This document shows, piece by piece, positions 24,884-35,059 of a stretch of DNA of 64,000 bases; position 1 is the first letter of the stretch; each line of letters begins with the position of its first letter. The translations under genes and the position numbers were made by a program. Source of the stretch: Streptomyces sp. NBRC 110028 (lineage in GTDB: Bacteria; Actinomycetota; Actinomycetes; Streptomycetales; Streptomycetaceae); the NCBI RefSeq assembly GCF_001417735.1, contig NZ_BBUZ01000023.1:843570-907569 (forward strand), written 5' to 3'. The notes beneath the pieces are model-generated. The model was given only the letters and a program-made list of their open reading frames with translations, was not told the DNA's origin and made no database searches.

Positions 24884-26209
24884 ATGAAGCAGACCCCCGA
24901 GGGCCCCCGCCCTCGAATACGCAGGCTCCGCCGAGGCAGCGCGTTCATCGCCGCGACCGTGCTCACGGTCGCGGTGGTCGCCCCGGCGGCGATGCCGCGT
25001 CCGGGGAAACCGGCCGCCGCCGAGCGGGCCCCGGCGCCGGTGACCACGGCGAAGGCCGGATCACTGGCACCCTGCTCCCTCGCCCCCGAACCCGGGCTGC
25101 AGATGTCCGAGGGCATCCCCACCAACCGCGGCTACAGCCGCAGTACGGGAACGGTCGACGCCCTCAACCTGATGATCGACTTTCCGGATGTGCGCGGCAA
25201 GGGCACGGCCCGCGAGCGCTTCGAGGAGTTCTTCCCGCAGACCTCACGGTGGTTCGCCCGCAGTTCCTACGGACGGCTCGACTACCGGCCCGCGATGCCG
25301 ATCGGCCACTGGCTGCGCATGCCGCACTCGTTCCGCTCGTACGGCATAAAGCGCGGCAGCCCCTTCGAACCCGGCTACCGCAAGCTGGTCGCCGACATAG
25401 CGAGGACGGCCGACGCGAAGGTGGACTTCCGCCGCTACGACCTGGTGAACGTCCTGGTCACGCCGAACGCCGGGCCGCCCGCCGCGCATGCGGTGCTCTC
25501 CGTGACGTACGCCGACAACCAGCGCGCCCCGGTCGCGGACGGGGTTCCGCTGGCCAATGTCTCCTTTGTCTACAGCCGTCAGGACGACGGCTCCGGTTCC
25601 CTCCGGAAGACCGGCTTCCGGGTCCTTCCGCACGAGAACGGCCATGTCTTCGGACTCCCCGATCTCTACACCCGCGGCGGCGGCGACAACGTCGGCCACT
25701 GGGACGTGATGTCCGAGGACTGGGGCGCCGGCAACGACCTGCTGGCCTGGCACAAGTGGAAGCTCGGCTGGCTCGGCATCAGCCAGGTCCACTGCGCCGC
25801 CCGCCCCGGCACCACGGTGCACGTGCTGTCGCCGCTGCACCGGCCGGAGGGCACCAAGCTCGTCTTCGTCCCGGTCTCGGACTCCGCCGGATACGCCCTG
25901 GAGGCGCGCACCGGCGGCGGCAACGACGAGGCGGTGTGCAAGCCCGGCGTCCTGGTGACCTGGGTGGACACCGGTATCGACTCGGGCGGCGGCCCGGTCA
26001 CCGTCCTGGACAGCTCCCCCGGCGGCCACGGCTGCACCCAGGAGCGCAACGTCCACCCGGGGCTCAGCGACGCGGCCTTCGGCCCCGGCGAGACGTACGA
26101 GGGGGGCGCGGGCGGCGTGCGCGTACGGTTCCGCGTCACCGGCCGGGACGCGGACGGCTCCTACCGCGTCGAGGTCACGCGCCGCGCCAGTACCGGCGCC
26201 CGAGGCTGA
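24884..26209 (+). CDS. Secreted M6-family metalloprotease
   Basis: This zinc protease resembles immune-inhibitor-A relatives. The 441-aa product starts at ATG 24884 with a long basic n-region (PRPRIRRLRRG) and a hydrophobic signal segment at ~20-40 (SAFIAATVLTVAVVAPAA). The catalytic motif PHENGHVFGLPDLY provides HExxH plus a downstream ligand. NVGHWDVMSEDWGAGN corresponds to the Met-turn region, and a beta-rich C-terminal domain follows. Its 3' end overlaps the convergent tetR by 35 bp. No strong ribosome site is seen, so the start could differ. Confidence 0.85.
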   Translation: MKQTPEGPRPRIRRLRRGSAFIAATVLTVAVVAPAAMPRPGKPAAAERAPAPVTTAKAGSLAPCSLAPEPGLQMSEGIPTNRGYSRSTGTVDALNLMIDFPDVRGKGTARERFEEFFPQTSRWFARSSYGRLDYRPAMPIGHWLRMPHSFRSYGIKRGSPFEPGYRKLVADIARTADAKVDFRRYDLVNVLVTPNAGPPAAHAVLSVTYADNQRAPVADGVPLANVSFVYSRQDDGSGSLRKTGFRVLPHENGHVFGLPDLYTRGGGDNVGHWDVMSEDWGAGNDLLAWHKWKLGWLGISQVHCAARPGTTVHVLSPLHRPEGTKLVFVPVSDSAGYALEARTGGGNDEAVCKPGVLVTWVDTGIDSGGGPVTVLDSSPGGHGCTQERNVHPGLSDAAFGPGETYEGGAGGVRVRFRVTGRDADGSYRVEVTRRASTGARG

Positions 26210-26801
26210 TCAGCAGCAGCTGCTTACGGGCGGTGTCGGCGATCCGCTCGCGCTCCCGCTCGTCGTCCTGGGCCTCCATGAGCGCGGTCGCCGTCGTCAC
26301 CATGCGGTCGACGTACAGCTCGGCCAGCATCGCCACGTCCTCCGGCGGCCAGCCCGCCGGGGTGAGCCGGGGCGCGAAGGCTGCGGCGACCTCGTCGACC
26401 AGCAGGCCCAGCTCGGCGGCGATCGCCGCCCGCACCGGCCGCACGCCGCCGTGCCGTTCGCGCGCGATGAAGCGGATGTGGGTGGGGTGGTGGCGCACAT
26501 GCTCGGCGACCACTTCCATCACCGCGTCGATCCGCTCCTCATCCCCGTCCCGCTCGGCGAGGATGGCGCGGACCATGCCCTGGAGACTGCCCAGGGACTC
26601 CTCGACCAGGGCCACGCCCAGGTCCGCCATGTCCCGGAAGTGCCGGTAGAAGGCGGCCGGGGCCATGCCCACCACCCGGGTCAGCTCCCGCAGGCCCAGG
26701 CTGCTGAGGCTCTGGTCCTCCAGCAGCCCCAGCGCCGCGTCGAGCAGCGCGCGGCGCGATTTCTGCTTCCGTGCCTCGCGGATCCCGCATGTGTGACTCA
26801 T
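26175..26801 (-). CDS. TetR-family repressor, FabR-like
   Basis: The 208-aa protein resembles FabR/DesT-type regulators. Its N-terminus REARKQKSRRALLDAALGLL is followed by the recognition helix region GLRELTRVVGMAPAAFYRHF, with the AAFYRHF ending typical of that subgroup. HIRFIARERHGG also recurs in FabR relatives, which sense acyl-CoA. ATG 26801 was chosen; the frame extends to 26894 across the operator. It is divergent from two small membrane-protein genes, and repeats with AGTGAACA/TGTTCACT lie between. No desaturase gene is adjacent, so lipid control is inferred only from the subgroup. Confidence 0.88.
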   Translation of the reverse strand: MSHTCGIREARKQKSRRALLDAALGLLEDQSLSSLGLRELTRVVGMAPAAFYRHFRDMADLGVALVEESLGSLQGMVRAILAERDGDEERIDAVMEVVAEHVRHHPTHIRFIARERHGGVRPVRAAIAAELGLLVDEVAAAFAPRLTPAGWPPEDVAMLAELYVDRMVTTATALMEAQDDERERERIADTARKQLLLISLGRRYWRGA

Positions 26802-26865
26802 ATCATTCCAGTAAACAGGTGTTCGCCGACATTGGCCAGGCCTCTCCGGGGGTACCTTAGATGTC

Positions 26866-26895
26866 AGTGAACAGTTGTGAATCCAGTTGTTCACT
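26866..26895. promoter_or_regulatory. Operator candidate of FabR-like TetR
   Basis: AGTGAACA (26866-26873) and TGTTCACT (26888-26895) are perfect 8-bp inverted arms with a 14-nt spacer, 44 bp upstream of the small membrane gene. A related GTAAACAGGTGTTC element lies at 26811-26824 next to the regulator start. Confidence 0.68.
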
Positions 26896-26938
26896 TAATG
26901 AGTATCCCGCTCAGGATCCACCACCACGAGAGGCTCAC

Positions 26939-27094
26939 ATGCTCTTCATCGTCGCGGCTCTCGCCCTGATGGGGGTTCTGCTGGGCGCGGCGGCACACAC
27001 CCCGCTCCCGGTCTTCCTCGCCGCCTCCGGCGTCATCGGCGCATGGCTGCTCATCTTCTTCATCCGTGAACGCACCGGACACAAGGGGAGCTGA
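26939..27094 (+). CDS. 51-aa two-helix membrane protein
   Basis: MLFIVAALALMGVLLGAAAH and VFLAASGVIGAWLLIFFIRE are two hydrophobic helices followed by a charged RTGHKGS tail. GAGAGG lies 5 nt before ATG 26939. It is directly divergent from the FabR-like regulator and separated by three bases from the next small membrane gene, so both form a probable TetR-controlled transcript. Function not recognised. Confidence 0.82.
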   Translation: MLFIVAALALMGVLLGAAAHTPLPVFLAASGVIGAWLLIFFIRERTGHKGS

Positions 27095-27097
27095 CCC

Positions 27098-27376
27098 ATG
27101 GCACTCACCGCACCCAGCCGCACGTCGCCGGTCCGCGCGCGCCGGGACGCCGACGGCATGGCCGTCGCCTCCTTCGTGCTCGGCCTGATCGGCGCCCTCC
27201 TGTTCAACGCGGTCTTCGGGCCCTGCGCCATCGTCCTCGGAACGCTGGCGATCGCCCGGGGGACCCAGCGCCGGGGCCGCGCGCTGCTCGGCATCGCGCT
27301 CGGCATCGCCGACGTGATCCTGCTGATCGTCCTGATGACCCTGGACCACTCCGTCTTCTGGCAGTTCGGCAGCTGA
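27098..27376 (+). CDS. DUF4190-like small membrane protein (92 aa)
   Basis: The product has two helices, GMAVASFVLGLIGALLFNAV and ALLGIALGIADVILLIVLMT. They flank the cytoplasmic loop GTLAIARGTQRRGRALLGIA, an arrangement typical of DUF4190 proteins. It follows the 51-aa gene by three bases and is closed by a strong terminator at 27391-27417. Role unknown; regulation by the divergent TetR is likely. Confidence 0.82.
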   Translation: MALTAPSRTSPVRARRDADGMAVASFVLGLIGALLFNAVFGPCAIVLGTLAIARGTQRRGRALLGIALGIADVILLIVLMTLDHSVFWQFGS

Positions 27377-27390
27377 GCCCACCGCCCCGG

Positions 27391-27417
27391 CGGCCCTTCC
27401 ACTCAGTGGAAGGGCCG
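27391..27417 (+). terminator. Terminator of the small membrane operon
   Basis: CGGCCCTTCCAC-TCA-GTGGAAGGGCCG is a perfect 12-bp hairpin followed by TTG. It ends 38 bp before the Rieske start. Confidence 0.88.
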
Positions 27418-27454
27418 TTGCCCGTGCGTGACCCCCGTCACCACGCTGCTGTGC

Positions 27455-28576
27455 ATGACCGCATTCGCACGGAACCAGTGGTACGTCGCCGCCTACGGCC
27501 GGGAGATCGGCCGCGAGCTGCTGGCGCGCACCATCCTGAACGAGCCCATCGCCTTCTACCGCACCGAGCCGGACGGCCCGGAGGGCGGCACGGTCGTCGC
27601 GCTCGCCGACCGCTGTGTGCACCGCCGCTATCCGCTCTCGGCCGGCCGCCTCGACGGCGACAAGGTCGTCTGCGGCTACCACGGCTTCACCTACGACACC
27701 GCCGGCACCTGTGTGTTCGTGCCCGGCCAGAAGCGCGTCCCGCGCACCGCCCGGGTGGCCTCGTACCCCGTCGTCGAGCAGGACTCGCTGGTGTGGGTGT
27801 GGATCGGCGATCCGGCGCTCGCCGACCCGGCCGCGATCCCCCGCGCCCCCTGGCTCGCCGATCCGCGCTGGACGACGGTCGGCGGCATGGAGCCGATCGA
27901 CGCCGGATACGGGCTGCTCGTGGACAATCTGATGGACCTCTCCCACGAGACGTATCTGCACGGCGGCTACATCGGCACCCCCGAAGTCGCGGAGACGCCC
28001 ATCACCACCGAGGTCGACGAGGGCGCGGGCATCGTGCGGGTCAGCCGCCACATGGACGACGCCGAATGCCCTCCCTTCTACGCCCGCTCCACCGGCATCG
28101 AGGGCCGCATCACCCGCTGGCAGGACATCGAATACCACGCGCCCTGTCTGTATCTGCTGCACAGCCGCATCGCCCCGGTCGGGGTGCTGCCGGAGGCCGA
28201 CGGCTCCGATCCGGACGCCTTCCACGTGGAGATCACGTACGCCATCACGCCCTCCACCGACCGCACGGTGTACGACTTCTGGGCCGTCTCCCGGGACTTC
28301 GCCCAGGACGACGAGGAAGTGACCACCTTCCTGCACGACTTCAACCGCACCGTGGTGACCCAGGACGTGGACGCGCTGAACCTGCTCCAGAAGGCGCTGG
28401 ACACCGAGCGCGAGGGCTACCAGGAGCTGAGCATCAACATCGACACCGGCGGCCTGGCCGCGCGCCGCATCCTCGCCCGCCTCGCCGCCGAGGACGAGCA
28501 GCGCACCACCCCGGCGCCCGTCCGGGCGACACCTGGCCCGGCGACACCCGGCCCGGCGGCCACGGCCGCGCCATGA
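27455..28576 (+). CDS. Rieske non-heme iron oxygenase (VanA-like)
   Basis: This is the terminal oxygenase of an aromatic demethylase/hydroxylase. The 373-aa protein has the Rieske ligands in DRCVHRRYPLSAG and CGYHGFTYD (CxH...CxxH), and the mononuclear iron site DNLMDLSHETYLH with a later TQDVDALNLLQ aspartate. These match vanillate O-demethylase oxygenases. ATG 27455 (MTAFARNQWYVAAYG) aligns with family starts; GTG 27428 would add nine residues. The stop overlaps the next gene's ATG, coupling it to the 66-aa protein and the reductase. Substrate unknown. Confidence 0.9.
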   Translation: MTAFARNQWYVAAYGREIGRELLARTILNEPIAFYRTEPDGPEGGTVVALADRCVHRRYPLSAGRLDGDKVVCGYHGFTYDTAGTCVFVPGQKRVPRTARVASYPVVEQDSLVWVWIGDPALADPAAIPRAPWLADPRWTTVGGMEPIDAGYGLLVDNLMDLSHETYLHGGYIGTPEVAETPITTEVDEGAGIVRVSRHMDDAECPPFYARSTGIEGRITRWQDIEYHAPCLYLLHSRIAPVGVLPEADGSDPDAFHVEITYAITPSTDRTVYDFWAVSRDFAQDDEEVTTFLHDFNRTVVTQDVDALNLLQKALDTEREGYQELSINIDTGGLAARRILARLAAEDEQRTTPAPVRATPGPATPGPAATAAP

Positions 28577-28769
28577 GCGGCGCCCCCAGCGCCGAGGTCT
28601 ACCGGATCGACTGGCTGCCCGGCACCGATGTCCTGCACGGCGTCTGCCACTGCGGCGCCGAGCGCACCGCACAGGACCCGGTCGAGCTGTGGCAGTGGAT
28701 GCTCGCGCACCCCGAAGGACACACCCCGCACCTGCCCGAACCCGGCCCCGCGCAGAAAGGTACCGCCGC

Positions 28770-28773
<4 letters not shown>
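28573..28773 (+). CDS. 66-aa CxC protein between oxygenase and reductase
   Basis: The product is small and soluble. VYRIDWLPGTDVLHGVCHCG carries a CHC pair, followed by a helix around ELWQWMLAHPEGH. ATG 28573 overlaps the Rieske stop and its own TGA overlaps the reductase GTG at 28770, so all three are translationally coupled in fixed ratio. I do not recognise the family. The position suggests an accessory or assembly subunit of the oxygenase, but a metal- or electron-transfer role is not shown. Confidence 0.78.
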
Positions 28774-29768
<995 letters not shown>

Positions 29769-29850
29769 CAGGCCCTGCGAAACGGCGCTGAACGACCGTC
29801 GCCGCCTCTCGAACGAACGGGACCGGGTGACCCACCCACTGGACAAACAG

Positions 29851-29869
29851 GTTGGTTAGGCTAACCTAA
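29851..29869. promoter_or_regulatory. Iron box (DmdR1/IdeR-type operator) of the des operon
   Basis: The 19-mer GTTGGTTAGGCTAACCTAA matches the actinobacterial iron box TTAGGTTAGGCTAACCTAA at 17 positions. It lies 64 bp upstream of desE. DmdR1-family repressors bind such sites with Fe2+ and block siderophore genes when iron is plentiful. Confidence 0.93.
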
Positions 29870-29932
29870 GTACGCCTTCGGGGTGCCGTCCCCTGGGCAC
29901 CGTCCCCGTACGTCTTGAGAAAAGGCACCACC

Positions 29933-30967
29933 ATGCGGTCCACGCGCCACGCCAGAGAACTTCCGCTCTCCCGTCGCGGTCTCCTCGCCGCGGGCGGCGC
30001 CACCGGTCTCGGAGCCCTCGTCACCGCCTGCGGCGGCAAGGGCGGTTCGGGCTCCGGCGACGGAAAGGGCGGCGGTTCCTGGTCGTTCACCGACGACCGC
30101 CAGAAGAAGATCACCACCGATGGCACCCCCCAGCACATCGTCGCCTACGTCGCCGCCGCGGCCGCCCTGTACGACTTCGGGATCGACAAGCAGATCACCG
30201 GCGTCTTCGGCCCCACCAAGCTGAAGAACGGCAAGCCCGACCCGCAGGCCGGGGACATCGACGTCGACCGGCTCACCAGCCTCGGCCAGACCTGGGGCCA
30301 GTTCAACGTCGAGAAGTACGCCTCGCTCAGCCCCGATCTGCTGATCACCAACATGTTCGACCCGGGCGCGCTCTTCTACATCCCGGACGACAGCAAGAAG
30401 AAGATCCTCCAACTGGCCCCCAGCTGCGCCATCACCACCGGCCGGGTCTCCATGCTGGAGCCCATCAAGCGCTACGCGGCGCTGGCCGAGGCGCTGGGCG
30501 CCGACCTCAAGGCCAAGAAGGTCACCGACGCCAAGGCCCGCTTCGAGAAGGCGTCCGAGGAACTGCGCAAGACCGTCAAGTCGCACAAGATCCGGGTCAT
30601 GGCCTGCTCCGCGAGCGCCGACCTCTTCTATGTCTCCAACCCGGAGGTCAACGCCGACCTGATCTACTTCCAGGAGCTGGGCGTCGACCTCGTACAGCCG
30701 CGAAAGACCGACAAGGGCGGCTACTTCGAGAGCCTGAGCTGGGAGAACGCCGACAAGTACGACGCGGATGTGCTGTTCCTGGACAACCGCACCGCGACCC
30801 TCCAGCCGGGCGCCCTGACGTCCAAGCCGACGTGGTCGAAACTGCCCGCCGTCAAGGCGGACCAGATCACGCCCTGGAGCAGCGAGCCCCGCTTCTCCTA
30901 CGCCGGCGCGGCCCCGCTCGTCGAATCCCTCACCAAGGCCATCCAGGACGCGAAGAAGGTCAGCTGA
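29933..30967 (+). CDS. desE: Ferrioxamine-binding ABC lipoprotein DesE
   Basis: This extracellular solute-binding protein captures ferric siderophores. The 344-aa precursor has a twin-arginine-like SRRGLLAAGGATG signal and lipobox LVTAC, then a Gly/Ser/Lys linker and a FecB/FhuD-type periplasmic-binding fold (RLTSLGQTWGQFNVEKYASL, LSPDLLITNMFDPG). ATG 29933 has AAAAGG upstream. It lies directly behind the iron box and ahead of desF-desABCD, matching the S. coelicolor des layout. Permease genes are not in the window. Confidence 0.92.
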   Translation: MRSTRHARELPLSRRGLLAAGGATGLGALVTACGGKGGSGSGDGKGGGSWSFTDDRQKKITTDGTPQHIVAYVAAAAALYDFGIDKQITGVFGPTKLKNGKPDPQAGDIDVDRLTSLGQTWGQFNVEKYASLSPDLLITNMFDPGALFYIPDDSKKKILQLAPSCAITTGRVSMLEPIKRYAALAEALGADLKAKKVTDAKARFEKASEELRKTVKSHKIRVMACSASADLFYVSNPEVNADLIYFQELGVDLVQPRKTDKGGYFESLSWENADKYDADVLFLDNRTATLQPGALTSKPTWSKLPAVKADQITPWSSEPRFSYAGAAPLVESLTKAIQDAKKVS

Positions 30968-31043
30968 CCCGGGCCGACCGGCCACCGGCGCCGGCCGGCC
31001 GCCGGCGCCGCCCCCAGGCAAGCGAAGGGAAGACGTCGCTCCC

Positions 31044-31934
31044 ATGACCACCGCAGCCACCGCCACCCGCCCCTCCCCCACCGCCGTACCGTTCCGCTTC
31101 TTCGACGCGCACGTCGTACGGACCCGGGCGCTCGGACCGTCCATGTCCCGGATCACCTTCGGCGGCACCGGCCTCGGCGCCTTCACCACCGGCGGCCGCG
31201 ACCAGCGCTTCAAGCTGTTCCTCCCGCACCCCGGCCAGCCCGCCCCGGTCGTGCCGGTCGAGGACGGCGAGGGCTGGTTCGCCAGCTGGCGGGCGATGGA
31301 CCCGGCCGTACGCGGCATCATGCGCTCGTACACCGTGCGCGAGCAGCGCCGCGAACCCGACGAGATCGACGTCGACTTCGCGCTGCACCACGACGGCGGC
31401 CCGGCCGCCCGCTGGGCCGCGCGCGCCGAGAGCGGCGACCGCGTCACCCTGCTGGGCCCGGTCGTCGAGGACAACGGCGGGGTCGACTTCCGGCCGCCGC
31501 CCGGCACCGACTGGGTGCTGATCTCCGGCGACGAGACCGCGCTGCCCGCCATCGCCGGGATCCTCGACTGGCTGCCCGCCGGCACCCCGGCGAAGGTGTG
31601 GATCGAGGTCCAGCACGCCGCGGACATACAGGAGCTGCGCACCGCGGCCGACGCCGAGATCACCTGGCTGGTCCGGGACGGCGCCGCCCCCGGCTCCCCG
31701 CGCTCCGCCCTGCTGCTGGACGCCGTACGCGCCACCCCGCTGCCCTCCGGCGCCCCGTACGCCTGGATCGCGGGCGAGGCCGGGACCGTCAAGGAGATGC
31801 GCCGCCACCTGGTGCGGACACGCGGATTCGAGCGCAAGGCCGTGACCTTCACCGGCTACTGGCGGCTCGGCTCCTGTGAGGAGCAGCTCGTCGAGGAGGC
31901 CGTGAGCGGCAGCGGCCCGAAGTCCGACGACTGA
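31044..31934 (+). CDS. desF: Siderophore-interacting flavoprotein DesF (ViuB family)
   Basis: DesF is thought to release iron by reducing the ferric siderophore inside the cell. The 296-aa protein has an FAD-binding domain with RSYTVREQRREPDEIDVDFA and GPAARWAARAESGDRVTLLG. The SIP C-terminal domain has VLISGDETALPAIAGILDWL and a final FTGYWRLGSCEEQ, the family's terminal signature. It sits between desE and desA, 76 nt after desE. Confidence 0.9.
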   Translation: MTTAATATRPSPTAVPFRFFDAHVVRTRALGPSMSRITFGGTGLGAFTTGGRDQRFKLFLPHPGQPAPVVPVEDGEGWFASWRAMDPAVRGIMRSYTVREQRREPDEIDVDFALHHDGGPAARWAARAESGDRVTLLGPVVEDNGGVDFRPPPGTDWVLISGDETALPAIAGILDWLPAGTPAKVWIEVQHAADIQELRTAADAEITWLVRDGAAPGSPRSALLLDAVRATPLPSGAPYAWIAGEAGTVKEMRRHLVRTRGFERKAVTFTGYWRLGSCEEQLVEEAVSGSGPKSDD

Positions 31935-32147
31935 CCGGCGTCCCCCGCCCCGACCGCTCACCGCGTCCGCACGACTCGACTGGCCGACGGATCCCGATCG
32001 CCGTGGCGCGCCACCGCGCGCCCGGCGCCCCGGCCGGTGCTCGCGCATGCCCGCACTCACCCCACCTCCTCACCACCCCACCCCCCACAGGCACGCCCGC
32101 GGGCGCGCGCACACCCGCGCGCCCGCATGCTCCAGGAAGGACAGACC

Positions 32148-33719
32148 GTGAGTTTCCTCGCGCAGACCGCTGAGGACCCGTCGCCGGAGTCGATACCCGG
32201 GGCGGCGGATGGCAGGGCCCACCTGTTCAACGACCGTACGGCGGAGAGCTACCGGCGCTCCGTGACCGACGGCGTCGGCCTGGTGGCCTCCACCGTCGCC
32301 CGCACCGACCGCCCGTTCACCGGCGTGACCCCCGGTGAGCTGGCCCCGGAGATCTCCGGCATCGACCTGGAACAGCCGCTGGGCGACCCGAGCGCCGCGC
32401 TGAAGGAGCTGGAGCGCGTCTACCTCAAGGACGCCGTCTACTTCCACCACCCGCGCTACCTGGCCCACCTCAACTGCCCCGTGGTCATCCCGGCGCTGGT
32501 CGGCGAGGCGGTCCTGTCGGCCGTCAACTCCTCCCTCGACACCTGGGACCAGAGCGCGGGCGGCACCCTGATCGAGCGGCGGCTGATCGACTGGACCGCC
32601 GAGCGCATCGGCCTCGGCGAGGCCGCCGACGGCATCTTCACCAGCGGCGGCACCCAGTCCAACCTCCACGCGCTGCTGCTGGCCCGCGACGAGGCGTGCA
32701 AGCTGGTGGAGAAGGAGGCCGCCGCGGACGGGAAGGCCGTCGCCAAGTCCGAGATCCTGCCGCGGCTGCGCATTCTCACCTCCCAGGCCAGCCACTTCTC
32801 CGTGCAGAAGGCCGCCGCCATCCTGGGACTCGGCTACGAAGCCGTCATCGCGGTCCCCTGCGACCAGGACCGGCGCATGCGCACCGTCGCCCTGGCCCGC
32901 GAACTCGACCGCTGCCTCAGTGAGGACCTGGTGGTCATGGCCGTCGTCGCGACCGCCGGAACCACCGACTTCGGCTCCATCGACCCGCTGCCGGAGATCG
33001 CCGAGCTGTGCTCCCGGCACGGCTCCTGGCTGCACGTGGACGCCGCGTACGGCTGTGGGCTGCTGGCCTCCCCCACCCGCCGCCATCTGCTCGACGGCAT
33101 CGAGCGCGCCGACTCGGTCACCGTGGACTACCACAAGTCGTTCTTCCAGCCGGTCAGCTCCAGCGCCGTCCTGGTCCGCGACCGCGCCACGCTCGGCCAC
33201 GCCACGTACCACGCGGACTACCTCAACCCCGAGCGCAGCGTGGACATGCTCATCCCCAACCAGGTCGACAAGTCCATCCAGACCACCCGCCGCTTCGACG
33301 CGCTCAAACTGTGGCTCACCCTGCGCGTCATGGGCGCGGACGCGGTCGGGGCGCTGTTCGACGAGGTCGTGGACCGGGCCGCCGACGCCTGGGGCGTGCT
33401 GGACACCGACCCGCGGTTCGAGGTCGTCACCGAGCCGCAGCTGTCCACACTCGTCTTCCGCTACGTGCCGGGCGACGACTCCGACCCGGACCTGGTCGAC
33501 CGCGCCAATCTGCACGCCCGCGAGGCCCTGGCCGCCTCGGGCGAGGCGGTGGTGGCGGGAACGGTCGTGGACGGCCGCCACTACCTGAAGTTCACCCTGC
33601 TCAACCCGGAGACGTCGCTGCGCGACATCGCGTTCGTCCTCGACCTCCTCGCCGAGCACGCCGGTCAGTACCTGGCCCTGCGCATCGAGCCCGAACTCAG
33701 CCACTCCCGCGCCAGCTGA
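32148..33719 (+). CDS. desA: Lysine decarboxylase DesA
   Basis: DesA decarboxylates lysine to cadaverine, the first step of desferrioxamine synthesis. The 523-aa group II PLP enzyme has FTSGGTQSNLHALLLARDEA, LHVDAAYGCGLLASPTRR and the PLP Schiff-base Lys330 in TVDYHKSFFQP. GTG 32148 is selected because AGGAAGG lies ~7 nt upstream. An ATG at 32127 would place that ribosome site inside the gene. The 213-nt gap from desF holds no second iron box that I can see. Confidence 0.94.
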   Translation: MSFLAQTAEDPSPESIPGAADGRAHLFNDRTAESYRRSVTDGVGLVASTVARTDRPFTGVTPGELAPEISGIDLEQPLGDPSAALKELERVYLKDAVYFHHPRYLAHLNCPVVIPALVGEAVLSAVNSSLDTWDQSAGGTLIERRLIDWTAERIGLGEAADGIFTSGGTQSNLHALLLARDEACKLVEKEAAADGKAVAKSEILPRLRILTSQASHFSVQKAAAILGLGYEAVIAVPCDQDRRMRTVALARELDRCLSEDLVVMAVVATAGTTDFGSIDPLPEIAELCSRHGSWLHVDAAYGCGLLASPTRRHLLDGIERADSVTVDYHKSFFQPVSSSAVLVRDRATLGHATYHADYLNPERSVDMLIPNQVDKSIQTTRRFDALKLWLTLRVMGADAVGALFDEVVDRAADAWGVLDTDPRFEVVTEPQLSTLVFRYVPGDDSDPDLVDRANLHAREALAASGEAVVAGTVVDGRHYLKFTLLNPETSLRDIAFVLDLLAEHAGQYLALRIEPELSHSRAS

Positions 33720-33754
33720 GCCGCTGACCGCACGTCCCCCTCGGAGAACCCCCC

Positions 33755-35059
33755 GTGTCCACCCCGCACCTCTACGACTTCGTCGCCGTGGGCCTCGGCC
33801 CCTACAACCTGGGCCTCGCCTGCCTCACCGAGCCCATCGACGGACTCGACGGCCTGTTCCTGGAGAGCAAACCCGACTTCGACTGGCATCCGGGCATGCT
33901 GCTGGACGGTGTCACCCTCCAGACCCCGTTCATGGCCGACCTCGTCACCCTGGCCGACCCCACCTCCCCGTACTCCTTCCTCAACTACCTGAAGGAATCC
34001 GGGCGGCTGTACTCGTTCTACATCCGCGAGATCTTCTATCCGCTGCGCGCCGAGTACAACACGTACTGCCGCTGGGCGGCGGGCAAGCTGCGCAGCGTCC
34101 GCTTCGGCCACGAGGTCACCAGCGTCCACTACGACGACACCGACGGCCTCTACACCGTGCGCTCCCGGCGCCCCTCCGGCGAGACCACCGAGCACCGCGC
34201 CCGCCATCTGGTGCTCGGCACCGGCACCCCGCCCTTCATCCCCGAGAGCTGCCGGGGGCTCGGCGGCGACCTGCTGCACAACGGGCGCTACCTGGAGCAC
34301 AAGGCGGCGCTCCAGGCCAAGGAGTCCATCACGATCGTCGGCAGCGGCCAGAGCGCGGCCGAGATCTACCAGGACCTACTGGCCGGCATCGGCGACCACC
34401 GCTACCGCCTCACCTGGGTGACCCGCTCCCCGCGCTTCTTCCCGCTCGAATACACCAAGCTCACCCTGGAGATGACCTCACCGGAGTACGTGGACTACTT
34501 CCACGCCCTCCCCGAGGACACCCGCTACCGGCTGGAGTCCGAGCAGAAGGGCCTGTTCAAGGGCATCGACGCCGATCTGATCAACTCCATCTACGACCTG
34601 CTCTACCAGCGGTCCGTGGACGGCCCGGTGCCCACCCGGCTGCTGACCAACACCGCGCTCGACCATGCCTCGTACGACGAAGCCACCGGTACGTACACCC
34701 TCGGGCTGCGCCACGAGGAGCAGGAGCGCGACTTCACCCTCACCACCGAGGGCCTGGTCCTCGCCACCGGCTACCGCTACGAGGTGCCCGCCTTCCTGGA
34801 GCCGGTGCGCGACCGCATCCGCTGGGACGGCCACGGCCGCTTCGACGTCGCCCGCAACTACAGCATCGACACCACGGGGCGCGGCATCTTCCTCCAGAAC
34901 GGTGCCACCCACGCGCACAGCCTCACCTCCCCCGACCTGGGCATGGGCCCGTACCGCAACTCCTGGATCATCCGCGAGCTGCTGGGCCGCGAGTACTACC
35001 CGGTCGAGAAGTCCATCGCCTTCCAGGAGTTCGGCGCGCCGGAGGGGTCCCTGGCATGA
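33755..35059 (+). CDS. desB: Cadaverine N-monooxygenase DesB
   Basis: DesB hydroxylates cadaverine to N-hydroxycadaverine using FAD and NADPH. The 434-aa protein has [17 protein letters not shown] FAD binding at its start ([15 protein letters not shown]), [20 protein letters not shown], the NADPH motif [18 protein letters not shown] and the [11 protein letters not shown] segment, all typical of lysine/ornithine N-hydroxylases. GTG 33755 is preceded by GGAGAA. Its TGA overlaps the desC ATG. Confidence 0.95.
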   Translation: MSTPHLYDFVAVGLGPYNLGLACLTEPIDGLDGLFLESKPDFDWHPGMLLDGVTLQTPFMADLVTLADPTSPYSFLNYLKESGRLYSFYIREIFYPLRAEYNTYCRWAAGKLRSVRFGHEVTSVHYDDTDGLYTVRSRRPSGETTEHRARHLVLGTGTPPFIPESCRGLGGDLLHNGRYLEHKAALQAKESITIVGSGQSAAEIYQDLLAGIGDHRYRLTWVTRSPRFFPLEYTKLTLEMTSPEYVDYFHALPEDTRYRLESEQKGLFKGIDADLINSIYDLLYQRSVDGPVPTRLLTNTALDHASYDEATGTYTLGLRHEEQERDFTLTTEGLVLATGYRYEVPAFLEPVRDRIRWDGHGRFDVARNYSIDTTGRGIFLQNGATHAHSLTSPDLGMGPYRNSWIIRELLGREYYPVEKSIAFQEFGAPEGSLA

